Assembly: GCA_015680685.1 (NCBI GenBank)
Contig: MNCI01002042.1
Span: 304,644-368,643, forward strand
From: Gnetum montanum
Lineage: Eukaryota; Streptophyta; Gnetopsida; Gnetales; Gnetaceae
Length of the DNA stretch: 64,000 nucleotides
Reading direction: 5' to 3'
A program made the translations under genes and the position numbers. The notes beneath the pieces were generated by a model. The model saw only the letters and a program-made list of their open reading frames with translations. It had not been told where the DNA came from and made no database searches. Of this stretch, positions 1 to 12,262 are shown piece after piece (positions within the stretch are counted from its first letter, which is position 1; the number at the start of each line of letters is the position of its first letter).

Positions 1-612
1 GAACCTTTATTCAAGTGTAACATACTTGGACATGCACATAATTGGCAATAAAGATCAAGATTACTCCATCATTGCAACATTCACTTAGTTTTTAATTGTT
101 TAATTATTAATTATTAATTATTGCTTTCTTAGTTAATATTTATTTATCATCATTTACTATTCCTATTGTTAATGCAGAATGAGTACATCTTAATCATGAA
201 CATTTATGTGTAACTACTTGGTAACCTAGTAGCGTATTAAGTAGTGCTTTGAGTGATGTGTGCTTGGTAATCCCAAACATAATACACTAGGTCCAAGATG
301 TGTATGAATGATTAAGGATGGATGCTCATCACACTGAGGCTAGCTTAGATCTTACTTCCTATTGCTTATTAGTTTACTCTAGTGTTTCTCATTATCTTTA
401 GGAGTAAGCATAGTAATTATCACATCATACACCTCACTTTGGACTAAATCATATGTGAAAAAGCAAATACTAGTCTAGGTGGGAAGACAATGAATTATGA
501 TAACATGTAACTATCTAGGTGACACAACTAGTCTATTTGTGAAGTTTGACCGGATCGTGCGTACACACTCATATTTGTAGGGTTGAGTGTAGGGGTACCT
601 CATCACTCATCA
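1..612 (+). repeat. family 1 LTR, 5'-truncated by window edge
   Basis: This is the R/U5 part of a family 1 LTR. It matches the LTRs at 16982-17871 and 24759-25622 in order and wording: AATAAAG at 47-53, two CTTGGTAAYCC-type blocks at about 218-275, the run GGTTGAGTGTAGGGGTACCT at 581-600, and the terminal CTCATCA ending at 612. No primer-binding site follows the end, so I read it as the 3' LTR of an element lying to the left of the window, inserted into the gag of copy A. The alternative is a 5' LTR whose primer site and gag start were deleted. Confidence 0.85.
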
Positions 613-639
613 ATGATGTAATGAAAGACATTGCCAATT

Positions 640-1565
640 TAAAAATTTGTTTCTAAAATTTTAGCCAAGGTAAATAAAATGTGGGCCCTTTGGATGAAAA
701 GTTCTAAACTACTCCTAAAATAGTAGAGGAATCCAAAGAATAAAGTAGTGATCGTGACTGCAAAAGAAGGAAGGAAGCTAAATGTGCCCACCAAAGGGAT
801 AATGGCAAGGCTACTATAGTGGGGGAGGTTGTGGACTCTGAATCAGATGATGATGGTGGGTGTGATATTTGCCACTATAAAAATCCTAAGGGATGTTACC
901 CCATCATGTCACACTTGTAGGAGTCTAGGGTGTAGGCTTTAAATCCTAGACTAGCTAGAAGCAAGCACCTAGGAGGTTGCCTTATCCTCAAGGAAATCCC
1001 AAGAAATTTCACCAACAATAAGCCTACTATCCAAGTGGAGTTCCACCACAACCTCATGAGTAGTATGAATAGTGGTAGCATCCACAATCATGGGGGATGC
1101 CACCACCAAGGCAATAGTACCCTTCTAGTAGAGTGATCCATATGGGTACTATGTTTAGCAACCCATTTCTCCATGTGACTCTTCCAATCATGCTTCATTC
1201 TAGCATCACTACTACCCTCATGAATACTACATATGTCAATCTCCAAGAGGGAAATCTCCATTTCTTCACTACCCTCATCATCCTTCTACACATGTCTCTC
1301 TACCCTAAACCCAATTACCACCTACTCCATTAATGTAGAATGAAATTCTAGCCCAATTATAGCAACGTAATGCCATAAGGGTTGTTAACTTACAGTTAAC
1401 TCCTTCGCTAAGTGGTTTGGAAAACAAATTCCAAAAAAGATCATTCTTCTGAACCAATAGTCCTACAAAGCCCTGAAAGATATATGCAATCGATAGTCTT
1501 TCTTCTTCCTCATTCTCTACATCTACATCTTTTGAGTCCCCTTCAAACCAAACACCTTTCAAAGT
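640..1565 (+). pseudogene. gag: copy A: gag C-terminus, zinc knuckle and proline-rich linker (decayed)
   Basis: Translated pieces align with the gag C-terminus of copies D and G. The acidic run before the knuckle is at about 835-860 and the knuckle CDICHYKNPKGCY at about 862-900, followed by a serine/leucine-rich block and the linker with its PQSWGMPP-like segment near 1080-1100. The knuckle has lost its histidine (Asn). Several TAG and TGA codons and frameshifts interrupt it, so it cannot code. Everything before the knuckle (primer site, capsid part of gag) is missing. It leads directly into the protease of the same copy. Confidence 0.7.
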
Positions 1566-2130
1566 GCATACCATCATGTTGACTCATGTGGTAACTAATT
1601 AGATTAAGGCTGGCTACCTTCCTAGGAAAAGATATGATCTTAAGAGTCCCATTATTTACTTGTAAATCACTAAGAATAAGCCTTGCAAGGCTCTTCTTAA
1701 CTTAGGTTCTAGTCTAAATTTGATTTCCCATGAGATGTACAAAACCTGAAACCTGCCTCCATTAAAAAAGAGTAACCTTCATCTTGAGTTGATATATCAA
1801 TCCATAATTGCTCCTTTAGAGCTAGTGGAGAACATTATGACCACTCTTTGTGGGTGGTCCTATCCTAATGACTTCATGGTGATCCATGTTGATAATTGCA
1901 AGGGGGACTTTCCAATCATCATGAAAAGGGCTTGGGTGAGCATCGTTGAGGCATGAATGGGAATTAGAGACCTTTCCTTGTGAATTTTGAAGGAAAATGC
2001 ATTTGAGAAGATAAAGAAGAAGAGAGTTTCATGCATCACGTATAGTGCAATAGGGTGCAAATATGTGTAGAAACTATGATTCATAAAAAGTGCATCCATC
2101 ATAGCATGTAGATAGTGTGTAGATGTGTCT
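1566..2130 (+). pseudogene. copy A: retroviral-type aspartic protease (decayed)
   Basis: The reading frame resembles the proteases of copies D (29518 on) and G (47970 on): LPPLKKSN, then LELVENIMTTLCGWSYP, then KGDFPIIM and the C-terminal RDLSL and KKKRVSCITYS. The active-site triplet, DSG in copy D, reads NLG here (about 1699-1707), so catalysis would be lost. TAG and TGA codons interrupt the frame. The enzyme would process the Gag-Pol polyprotein inside the virus-like particle. The family motif "ADQSI..PLG.VED" is typical of Athila/Tat-type gypsy proteases. Confidence 0.75.
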
Positions 2131-2409
2131 AAAATTCAAAGGTTCCTATACGTAGTAGCCACTAAATAGGAAGACACCTAGTGGCTGATAATTAATCTTG
2201 AAAACAACTTAAAAATTTGCATGGAACTAACTAAGAGTCTAATAATTTCCTATGTTGAAGGCATGGACAAGAAGCAGCAAATCCATCACCAACTTGTTGA
2301 TGAACCTAATGACACTTATTAGGGAGAGTTGGAAATCCTTGAGAGCTTTAAACAGGAGCCCCTAGAGTTGAAAACTCTACTTATTAGCATGAAATATGCT
2401 TTTCTAAAT

Positions 2410-3430
2410 AATTAAAAGCCAGCGATAATTAATGCCAACCTTGCTCCTGAAGAAAAAGAGAAGCTATTGAAGGTGGTCAACAAGTGGCCAATAACCTTTG
2501 CTTGGTCATATCATGAACTCACTAGAATTTGATCATAGGATATGCTAGCATTGCATCTATTTAGATCCTTCAAAGAAGACAAAAAGATAGCCATAGAGAC
2601 GATTGAATCCAAAACTCAAGCAGATCGTCAAGAAGTAGATTGAACAACTCCTTAATGTGGGGTTCATCTATCCCATTGTGGATAGCAAGTGGGTTAGCCC
2701 ACTTGTGATCACGTTAAAGAAAGATGGCAAGTTGAGGGTTTGTATTGAGTTTAGGCTATTGAACATGGCAAGATACAAAGATCATTTTCTATTGCCATTT
2801 GTGGACCAAGTGTTGGACACTATTTCTGGGCATTACTTTTACAACTTTTTGGATGGTTATAATGGCTACAACCAAATTCAAATTGCATTTTAGGATCAGG
2901 CCAAAATGATGTTCACAAGTCCTTGGAGGACTTTTACATATAGAAAGATGTCATTTGGTCTATGAAATGCCCCTACAATTTTTTAATGCCTTGTCCTTAG
3001 CATCCTTCAACAAAAAATAGGTAGTGGGATGGAAGTATTCATGGATAACTTTGCCACCTATGGTGCTACATTTGAGCAAGCCCTAGACCATCTTAAGAAA
3101 GTATTGAAAAGGTGTGTGGAGACAAACCTTCAGCTTAGCTAGCAGAAAAGCCACCTAATGTTCCAAGAAGGCATTGTTTTAGGGCACAGAATATCTAAAA
3201 AAGGGATTGAGGTGGACCCTAAGAAAATTAGGATCATCCAAGAAATAACTCACCAATTGAAATTGTCAAATATGTCCAGTCATTCCTTGGTCACATTGGC
3301 TACTATCGGAAATTCATAGAGAATTTCTATAAGATTGCTAAACTATTGGTGGAGCTGACAAAAAATGATGATCTATTCATCTAGACTGAGAAATTCAAGA
3401 ATGCATTCTAGCAAATCAAGTAGAAGCTTG
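2410..3430 (+). pseudogene. copy A: reverse transcriptase (decayed)
   Basis: This is the RNA-dependent DNA polymerase of the element. Recognisable in order are the N-terminal connection (KLLKVVNKW near 2460), VGFIYPIVDSKWVSPLV (from about 2657), RVCIEFRLLN, HFLLPFVDQVLD, FLDGYNGYNQIQI (to about 2890), the degraded FGL.NAPTTF block, and VFMDNF at about 3035-3052 where the catalytic FMDD should be. The second Asp of the catalytic pair is therefore Asn. The thumb/connection with FLGH.GYYRKFIENF follows near 3280-3330. At least six nonsense codons and frameshifts are present. Confidence 0.85.
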
Positions 3431-3449
3431 TAGAAACTCTAATTCTATG

Positions 3450-3870
3450 AGCACCTAATTAGTTTAGAACATTTCATATCATGATAGATGCATCACATTA
3501 TGCTTTGGGATCCTTGCTCATGTAGTTGGATGATTAAAAATGTTCTTACTACATCCATTGTGCAAGCATAAGGATTGTGGGTGCAAAACTAAATTAGATC
3601 ATAATAGAGAAAGAATTGATGACAGTGGTGTTTTTCTTGGAGAAATTTAGGTACTATGTGCTTGGGTACAAGGTGTTTTTGCACACAAGCCATAGTACAA
3701 TCCACTTCCTCATGAAAAAATCAACAATAAGCCCTATATCATATGGTGGCTTTTAATCTTAACAAAATTCAATCTTACAATGGTAGATCAAAAGGAAACT
3801 GAGAATGTGGTTGCTAATCTCTTATCTTAGTTAAGATGGAACAATAAAGAGGAGGAGAGCCCACTATCTA
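3450..3870 (+). pseudogene. copy A: RNase H domain (decayed)
   Basis: This gypsy-type RNase H, which removes the RNA strand during reverse transcription, starts at FHIMIDASHYALGSLL (about 3470) and continues through EKELMTVVFFLEKFRYYVLG, the HTSHSTI motif, where the usual His-Thr-Asp has become His-Thr-Ser, and MKKSTISP. It matches copies G (49830-50210) and E (60650-61050). The change at the DHS motif and several stops make it non-functional. It is followed without a gap by integrase. Confidence 0.8.
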
Positions 3871-3949
3871 ATCAATTTCTTGATGAAATTCTCTTTGTTG
3901 GTGCTATAAATGAAAAAGTGCATGTTGGACCTAATTGATACAATGGCAT

Positions 3950-5240
3950 TCTCACCTATCTTCTCACTTAGGAGATGCCACAAGAGTTGGACCACAAGAA
4001 GAAACAACAATTTCTTCATTAGACCAAATTCTTCATGGAGATCAATGGATACCTTTATAAGGTATGTGATAATGGCCTAGTTTATTGGTATGTTTTAATG
4101 CTAATCAACTACATGTTCTCCAAGACACTCGCAAGGGTCCTTGTGGGAGCCACTATGCTAAGAAATGCATGATCATTAAGATCCTGATGGCAAGGTATGA
4201 CTAGCCAATACTCTTTAAGGATGCTCACTAATTCATTTGCTCTTGTGAACATTGTCAATGCGATGGTGGGATGATTGCTCATATGGAGGATCCTCAACAA
4301 TGAATCCAACTAGAACCCTTCAACATCCAGGGCATTGACTTCATGGATCCCATCACACCCATGTCAAATGGAAAGATGTATATCATAGTTGTTTTTGACT
4401 ATTGTACAAAATGAATAGAAGTAGTACCTGTCACTAACTGTACATCTTTTATAGCTGGTTAGTTTGTACAACATGTTGTAAACAAGTTTGCACTTATTTT
4501 TGACAATGGTTCTTACTTTATAGGCACTACCTTTTAGAAGCTCATGCAATGCTTGGGGGTTAAACATAAACTAACAACACCCTATCATCCCCAAGCCAAA
4601 TGTCAAGCTAAGGTTACAAATAGGGAGATCACAAAGATCTCAACAAGAACAATTAGTAAATATACAAGAGACTAGAACATGAAACTTAATGATACCCTTT
4701 GTGCCTATCACTCAACCTAGAAACGTTTTATAGGCTATTCTCCCTATGAGATGATGTATGAAAAATTGCCAACTCTTCCTATTCAATCCAAGCTTCATAC
4801 ACTTTCAAGAGCCTAAAACCTTGACCTTGATGTGAGTTTCATATAGAAAGAAAGACTAATGAACCTTAACTTGCTAAACGAGAATCAATTGGTAGCCTTT
4901 TCATCTAATGAGTTGCACAAGGCATTCAACAAGTAATTTCATGACCTCAAAATAAGGAGGGTAAAATTTCAACCAAGAGACAAGGTCCTTTATTGGAACC
5001 CCACACATGTGCCACAAAGAACTAAGTTTTAGATATTATGTGAAGGGCCTTAGATCATCTATGACACCTTTCCTTCTAGATCCATGTTGATATACAAACC
5101 TGAAAGCTTAAATAAAGAATTTCTAGTCAACATGCAACAAATGAAACCTTTCCATGAGCCTAAGAGCATCAGTGACTGCAACACCTCCTTGGATGTACAA
5201 GCAAGCTTAGCATTTTGGATCTCCTCCTTCTAACCCAATC
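3950..5240 (+). pseudogene. copy A: integrase (decayed, D-D-K)
   Basis: The integrase would insert the element's DNA into chromosomes. The zinc-binding part reads GPCGSHYAKK...CEHCQCDGG (about 4135-4270). The core has IDFMDPITPMSNGK with the first Asp (about 4333), LIFDNGSYF with the second Asp, and PYHPQAKCQAKVTNREI. The residue at the position of the catalytic Glu is Lys (codon 4610-4612), 35 residues after the second Asp. The C-terminus continues through DKVLYWNP to the block NHGGDGHPC at about 5231-5257, which is complete here but shortened in copies D and G. There are frequent TAG codons. No chromodomain is seen. Confidence 0.85.
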
Positions 5241-7037
5241 ATGGGGGAGATGGCCATCCATGCTAATTAATTAAAAAGGCTCCTTAGTTTTTACATTATT
5301 TATTTTACACTTTGTTATTCTTACACCTTTTTTATTTTATAGCATTTTTCATTTTACAACATCGTTAGTACATTTTTCTCTTTCTTGCATATTTTACAAA
5401 TTCTTCTATATTTTACTTCATTTGGTTTGAACTTTTCTTATTTTTTTCTTATGTTTGTTTTGTCTTGTTTTTCCTTTATTTCCAACAAGATGCAATGTAG
5501 CTGTGGCTACTTTTGATGGTGGTTTTTACTATAATGTTGTTTTATTCCTAATGTTTGGATTTTATCTTTGAATTTTGATATTGATAACTAAGACATGGTT
5601 TCTTTTTCATGAAATAGGTAGTGAGTCCATGTCATCAACCCATCCACAAATTCTATGGTGTTCCTTGTTTTGAAAATATGAGGTCCCTTTTTTAATAAAA
5701 ATTTTAACAAACTTGTGATCATGGTAGTTTCCAAACTTGGGAAGGATTAAATGAATTTATAAGGGTGTGACTTCAAGGGCATTCGATGCTCTCTATACTT
5801 ACCTAGCTTCTTGAATGCATGAGTGTTTTCATGGATTTCTCATTATTCCACTATTGACCAATAACATGAAGCTAAAAGTCTTTGCATAAAATGGTTCCCA
5901 TTCAAAAATCATAAAAACATAAAACTTAAAAAAATGATGGGAATTTAAAGCACACCCCATAAACTCAATAATGAGATACAAGCACTATTTATGGGACTAG
6001 AAAGACATGTCCATGTCTAAAGGTCCCCTCTAACTAAGGCCCTTTCTCACTTCCTACTCCTTTTTTTCTTCTATTTTAGCACAATGATTGATCTATGGGA
6101 GCATTCTTGTGTCTTGATGGGGTGGCTTGATCTAAAAGTATCAATGCAAAGTCACTAAACTTGGTTGGTTTTGATCTAAACCAAGGATGGGCTTTATTAG
6201 GTCATCTTAATCACAAAATCTACAAGGGACTTCCTATGACCACAATTTGGAACATCATTCCACCCTCTCTTTCATATGCTACTTCTTTTCATAACTCATC
6301 TCACTACCAAGTTTTCATTATTTTGTTTAATGGCTTAGTTTGATGTATCAAAATTCTTAGGTAGGTTCTTATGGGATTTAGTCCTTAACTTTCCACAATC
6401 ATTAATCAACCATGGGGCCCATAAACTCTTTTGTTAGAAGGTATGCAAGGGCATTAAGGGCATGAGCTTGCTTTGGGAAGAACCCACTTGCATACCTCTT
6501 GGTTGGGCTAGTTAAGTTCTTTATCCTTAGACATTTTTGTGATCAAATCCTTTGTGTGTTCCATTCATGACATCAAATTATGGACTCCTTCATAATGTTC
6601 TCCAATGAAAGCCTCTTTTTGTTGTGAATTATCTTACACTCTTCAAGCATTTCATCATGTTCATGGCTTTTCTGGCTCTTCAACAACTTCAAGTTGTGTT
6701 ACAACTCTTTGTTTTTCCTAGAACCTTCTAAAGCCATAACTTTTCAATCTCTTGTCCAATTTACCTTGTTTTTCAATCCTACCACTATCAGAGGTATGCT
6801 TTACATCGTGGGGGCCACATAGCATTTTTGGAAAATTTTGAAAAAAATTTCTAAATCAGGTTTAACTAATAAATAAACTTTAAAATCACCTATTTATGCA
6901 AGTTAAACCATTTCAACAAAGTCTGGTGACTTCTTAAAATAATCAATTTTCCATGACCACAACTTAGCCAAGTATAATTACATAAAGAGACAAGGTACCT
7001 AAATGCTATCTATTATACATCACATGCTAATCTTTGA
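5241..7037 (+). other. copy A: long family 1 3' UTR, truncated before ORF3
   Basis: This noncoding stretch is collinear with 30340-31850 (D) and 51500-53045 (G). Shared blocks include CTCTAACTAAGGCCCTTTCT (about 6026), AGTCACTAAACTTGGTTGG (about 6150), and the strongly conserved GGGCATTAAGGGCATGAGC block at 6449-6496. It also has a GTGGGGGCC motif near 6810 and CATGCTAAT near 7023, just before the place where the ORF3 splice acceptor should be. The match stops abruptly at about 7037, where an inverted copy starts. Confidence 0.75.
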
Positions 7038-9240
7038 CTAAATGAAAAATTGTCCTCAAGTTCCTTTAAAAAATTGGGAAGGTATGGAATTATTGACTAA
7101 TAGTTGACACAACAAACTAATATAATAAAATTGACTGCCTAGGTGTACAGATCAACATCATTACAAAATTTGTGGTGTTCATGATACAAATTTAAACACC
7201 ACAATATGACTACTCAAACTAGACAACACATCCTCTAATAGTGTGGAGATGGTTGAGAAGATCAAATAGTCCTAGGTAGTGGAGGTTCCTAAGGTTCTGA
7301 AAGACCTTTGTCAACTTCAGGCATGTGCAATGGCTAAGGAGGCTATGGTTGTCCTGCTATAGTTGCTACCTCTAGTGGAAGGTGAAAGGTATCTAATAAT
7401 GCCATCATCTTGTCCACCTTACTTCAAGGATCATTCATAGTCCACACGACATCACCAATGTGGGATGAAATGGGGATATCCCATGGTAAGGGCATTAATG
7501 GGAATAGATCCTTGAAATTGACAAACTAGGTAACAAATTGTTTGTGTTTGACATCAAATGCCCTAACTACATTCATTTTTTTGGGCAATTTCTCAGCAGT
7601 GGATCTCTTATTAGTATATTTACCCTTGAGAACCTCAAGTTCAATGATTTCCACCATAAGCTTTTGCTTAGTGTCCTTATGGTACCTAAACTTAGCCTCA
7701 TACAACAAGTATGGGCTAACCACCTATTTTTCTAGTTTTGACCATGACCATTCATTAGTCAACATAGCTAGTTTTGCACATCGGAGGTTGGCAAGCTCCA
7801 TGTATTCAATCATCTCCTCTAATTGCATCTTCTTTAAGCAAATTTCTACTTTATTGTATTGATCAATCCCATCAACAATGGGCTGCCATAATTTACGTTC
7901 TTGCTAGAGTTCCTAGAAAGTCTCATTTACCTTTGCCTTCGCCACTTGAATGTGTTTCTTATTTATTTTCTTCTATAGGCCAAACTCTCTCAAATTTGTG
8001 AGCCTTTGATTTCTAAGAAACTAGTTCTATTGTAGTCTTTAGGTGAAGGGCATGGACCTCCTTCATGGAGAGGTTTCTATTCTCTACTGCCAATCTCCTT
8101 AAGTATGTATTTGCTTTGTCTAGTTGCTCCTACCATTGATGGATAAAATTAGTCAATTATTATATATGTGCATCAATGTTTAACATGTGATGATTTTTTA
8201 CTATTAACTGAACATTCTCCTAGCAGGTCAAATCCAAGGCCTTCTAAACTTTATGTTGGATGACCTATACTAAGGATCAGTAGAATACCATCATCTCCAT
8301 CACATCCTCAACCCCTTTCAACTTGGTATGAAGCTATTCAAGAGCTTTATCTTTTATCAATGCTAGGTTGAGAAATGCAAGGTCAAAAATCTAGGCTCTC
8401 AGTTTAACAACTTTCGCAACTAGGAATTCATTCAACTCCATGGCTATTTTGAGTTTTCCTTCCAAAATAATATTCTTAACCCTTTCCTCTAGTAACTCCA
8501 ATTGGATTGCAGTAATACTATCTAAAAGGTTAGAGAGACAACTAGAAATGGTTTTCTAGTTCCTACCAGCCAATCCAATAGTTTTTTATGTTGTGTGGCC
8601 CTTAGTCTACTACTTATGATCCCTGTGGATGTCTTCACATCTTTAACTACAATGATGTCTAGTAAAGATGCTATAGGTGCATTGAGTGTGTTAATGATTC
8701 TATCAGCAACAACCTCTACTATTGTTTCTTGCCCTTGGTGCTGCATCACTAGTACTATTTCCCCCTCGCCCTTCTTCAAGTGTATTAAAAAGGTTGTAGC
8801 ATTTCCAAAAATCTCTAGGAATTGCTATTATTTTGAAAGAGATACCATTACCTCTTTGGCACTAGGATTCGACCTTGTGCACAACTTCATTCCTTGGGAT
8901 GTGAAAATGGATCCATCTCCCTCCATCTAGCTAACTATTTGGGCCACCTCATATAGGTGACTCATCATGGACTAGTACATAGATGGATCTCCATCACTCA
9001 CACTTGCCTATTAGTCTTGCTCACTTAAGAGCCATTCTTAGAACTCGTGCAACCATTAGGATGTTGCAGCAATGTTTGTCACTATTCTCTAAGTGGTAGG
9101 TGGAGCTGGTGGCTACTACTCCTCTTCTTGGATTGTTGTTGCAAGAGTTTTATCCTTCATCATCTCTACCCAATTAGCGATTGGGGCATGTTAGATAACA
9201 TCATTAGTATAGTGAGCTATTCCTCCCCTTCAACATAGTT
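7038..9240 (-). pseudogene. copy K: ORF3 (coiled-coil, unknown function), decayed, with 3' UTR end
   Basis: On the minus strand this reads as a second copy of the ORF3 carried by element B. Matching pieces, in order: MSHLYEVAQIV (B: MSHLKAITEML); KKGEGEIVLVMQHQ (8779 downwards; B: KTGERATVVVM.HQ) with ADRIINTLNAPI (B: KDHIKESFNVPI); EYMELANLRCAKLAML-like, near 7780 (B: EYMELANLWYANLAML); and PWDIPISSHIGDVVWTM (near 7440; B: PWKVPTPSNIGALAWMA). The lower end, 7040-7100, is the antisense of the 3' UTR just before the polypurine tract. Many stops and frameshifts. It shows that ORF3 is a property of the family and not a one-off capture. Function unknown. Confidence 0.7.
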
Positions 9241-9329
9241 TTTTGATGAGGCATGGGAAGGGGAGTGCCTTCCTTCCACATTCATTCTCATTTGACACAG
9301 TGTATTAGGTAGTTTTATAAGATCTAAGG

Positions 9330-10010
9330 AATATTTATTTGTTGGTTGAATTATTTTTTCAATATTCCCTAAATCCAAATTCAAAATCTAGTCAAGGAGA
9401 TCCTTTTGTTCTTTCGTTGAGGAATCTAAATGTCTTTCCTCAAAATTATTCAACACTAAGGTTTTCCTATCTTGTGCCATTGCTGAAGTGGATAAAGTGT
9501 AGAGCATTCTTTCTTCCTTCAAGTCTAAATTTAAACAATCTTCTTTTACCTTATCATATATATTTAGTGTAAATGTAAGATTGGCAAAGGAAAGTTGAAG
9601 TTATCCAAATCTACAATTAATTACCACATCAGTTGTTGCTAACCAAGGTTTACCTAATATAACAGGGAAAAAATCAAGATTTTTTACTTCCAAAACAACA
9701 AAGTCAATTGGGTATTTTCATTTTTCTACCTCAATTATCAAGTCCTCTACTATTCCATTGGGTATTACATTTGAACCATCAGCCAATGATATTTTTATGT
9801 TTACTCCTTTTATATCTTGTATATCAAGTGACCTAGCCATTTCAAGAGGCATGATATTAATGTTGGCTCTTAAATCCAACAAGGCATTTTTAATTACTTG
9901 GTCATTTATTTTGATTGGGATGGTAGGAACTTGAAGATTTTGGTATTTTCGAATCTCATGATTTTGTATAAGTTGAGAAAGATTGTCAACCAAATAAACT
10001 TATTCAGGAA
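9330..10010 (-). pseudogene. element J: aspartic protease region (Athila type)
   Basis: The minus-strand frame from 9993 down reads TIPIKINDQVIKNALLDLRA (DLGA active site altered to DLRA), NINIMPLEMARSLDI and SLADGSNVIPNGIVEDLI, then after one stop YPIDFVVLEV...FPVILGKPWLAT, and a post-protease tail rich in Glu and Asp. This arrangement is that of Athila-type Gag-Pro polyproteins. It differs clearly from family 1 and from F and H. Protease would mature Gag and Pol. It ends near 9300, where sequence of copy K begins, so RT, RNase H and integrase are absent. Confidence 0.8.
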
Positions 10011-10189
10011 TTTTTTCCTTTCTTCTCCTAGTGCATAACTCCCTCAAGTATTTGGCATAAATAGGTGTGTCTTTTACTACTTATTCTAAAGGGATATGCA
10101 AATACAATTCACTAAATTTTTTTTTCAAGATGGGCTTTAGTTGTAAAATTCTCTTCTAATCATTTAGGAGAAGGAGGTAAAATTGGTTT

Positions 10190-11900
10190 CCTAGAGAGTA
10201 ATGGTTGTTATTTTTCCCTAGTTGGTTGATCTTACTCATTTACTATTTATGGCTAAATTTTTTCTTATGTCCCTCCCTCCTAAAATATCCCCTTCTTTTG
10301 GGGTTTAAATTTACTTGTTTTTCCACTCTTGGTGGTGATGGAATGTAATTTCTCTTTATCCTTTCTTTGTGATGTAGGATTTGGTTCAAGTTGGGACGGT
10401 AATTCATTTTCCATTAAGTCCTAAAATCTCCTTCTAGTCTCACTCATGAGTTGTCTACTTTCTTCTATGAAGGAAGTAAGGCTTTGGGTGAGTTTATCCA
10501 AGTGTTCATTAGTTGGATTATCAAATGGCCTAAAGTTATTTTGAGGATATTGTTGTTGGTAAAATGGTCATCAAAGAAAGCTCATTTTTGGTTAGCTCTG
10601 AAATTATTGAAAAGCCTTTACTGACTCTTGCATTTTCTCTTAACAATAGAACAAGAATGGGCAGGTTGTTTGCTCATGTTGGGGACTACCACAAATGTTG
10701 CACATTTCTCCTTGAATTTCATGAGCTTGTTTTTTAATTAATCATGTGAACTCATCCACTTTTTTATTTAACTATTCTATTTGTTGAGTCATGCCTTGCA
10801 TAATATTGGGTTTTGCGCAATGTTTACTTTGATCTACTAACAAATCTATGATTCTCCAACCATCTTCTAGGGTCACATCTAAAATATTTCCTCCACATGA
10901 AAAGTTAACATTTTACCTACAATAAGGTAATAAGCCATCTACAAAGATTTGAATTAACTTATGGCTTAGGAATCCATGGTTTACATTTCTTAAGCATAAT
11001 CCTTTAAATCTATCAAAGGTACTCTCATAGTCTTCATCTTCATGTTGCATAAAAGTTATTAATTACTTTCTTAATGAATACAACCCATCATTAGAAGCAA
11101 ATATTTGTAGAAAAGCATTCTTAAATTCATCCCATGAACTAATTTGTTTTTTAAGAGTTTGTAGCCAAAAATCAGCTTTGTCCTTTAAGGTTGATTTAAA
11201 GGTAATCATCTTAGTTCTATCCCCACTGTAAGGTGCTAACATGGCTAATGTTGTTTTAAATTCTCTTATGTAGGTAATTGGATCCTCATCATTTGTTCCT
11301 TTAAAGATAGGTAATAAATGAATATTTTTAACCTCTACATCTCTTCCTTATGGAAAAACTAATGGTCCCTAAGGTATAATGGATGTTTTTTGATTCAATA
11401 ACTCCCCAATGATTTGTCCTTGATAGGGTTGACCAATTGGAACATTGGAACTCAAACTACCAAAGGAGAGAGTAATTGAACCTAAGGAAAATAGGGGAGG
11501 TGTATGATGTGAAGATGATCCTATCATGTAAGTAAAGGTTACTATTAGGGTTACTATAGGATTTGGTATAGAAATAGAGACTGGTGGTGGAGTTTGTAAA
11601 TTCAAAGTATTCACTGATTGGGTAATACCTCTAATTGTGGTCACATAAGTCGATATTGGGATAGTACTTAGATTTTGAAATGCTACCCTCGTAGTTGAAC
11701 TTATGGTTGTAGTTAGAATATCAAATAGAGGATTAACAGATATGAAAAAATTATGTTGTGTTTTTTATTTGGGATTTTGTATTATCAAAGGGAAAGAAAA
11801 ATCAAATCTTGATTATATTGGTTCCTCTTATTTTTAAGTGGCCTTTGTACATTTATAAAGCCTAAGATGCTCTTAGAAGGTTGAATTCATGTTGGTTTCT
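10190..11900 (-). pseudogene. gag: element J: gag with canonical zinc knuckle (Athila type)
   Basis: On the minus strand a nearly continuous frame reads IFKGTNDEDPITYIREF, ...LKDKADFWLQTLKKQISSW, ...DYESTFDRFKGLCLRNVNHG, VDGLLPYCR and GGNILDVTLEDGWRIIDLL. This is the capsid part of Athila gag. A zinc knuckle CNICGSPQHEQTTC (CX2CX4HX4C) lies at 10661-10702, followed by a Gln/Asn-rich tail. The N-terminal part around 11370-11640 is proline/serine/isoleucine-rich. A few nonsense codons interrupt the frame; it is less decayed than copy A. Gag forms the particle that packages the element RNA. Confidence 0.85.
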
Positions 11901-12239
11901 TTGTTGGTTTCATTTAACAAGAACATCCTTCATTGGCACATTCATGGGCTACTATTCCTAAGAATTTATAAACTGATTTAATAACTCCTACTATCATAGC
12001 TTTAATTGCAACTTTTTAAATAGTTTCAATTGATTGTATGATAAGAGGATTTGATTTCTGGGATTTTTCCTTATTTTTGGATTTTTTAATGTAAGAAAAA
12101 TAAGTAAAAGAAATCATTTCTCAAATTACTTAAATAAAAGAACCATAAAATAAAATAAAATAAAATGTACTTAGAATATGAAATTACAAAATGAAATTCA
12201 AACATACAGAACTCTTAATGACGATTAACTCTACTGGCC

Positions 12240-12257
12240 TCCTTGGCAATGGTGCCA
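12240..12257 (-). other. element J primer-binding site (tRNA-Asp type)
   Basis: The minus strand reads TGGCACCATTGCCAAGGA, matching TGGCGCCGTTGCCGGGGA (complement of the plant tRNA-Asp 3' end) at 14 of 18 positions; all four differences are G to A. It marks the boundary between the J LTR (higher coordinates) and the J internal region. Confidence 0.75.
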
Positions 12258-12262
12258 AATCG

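Noticed and set aside
9718-9993. J protease as part of copy C
   Set aside because: Its sequence, gag and zinc knuckle differ clearly from family 1, and copy C already has its own protease at 38110-38530.
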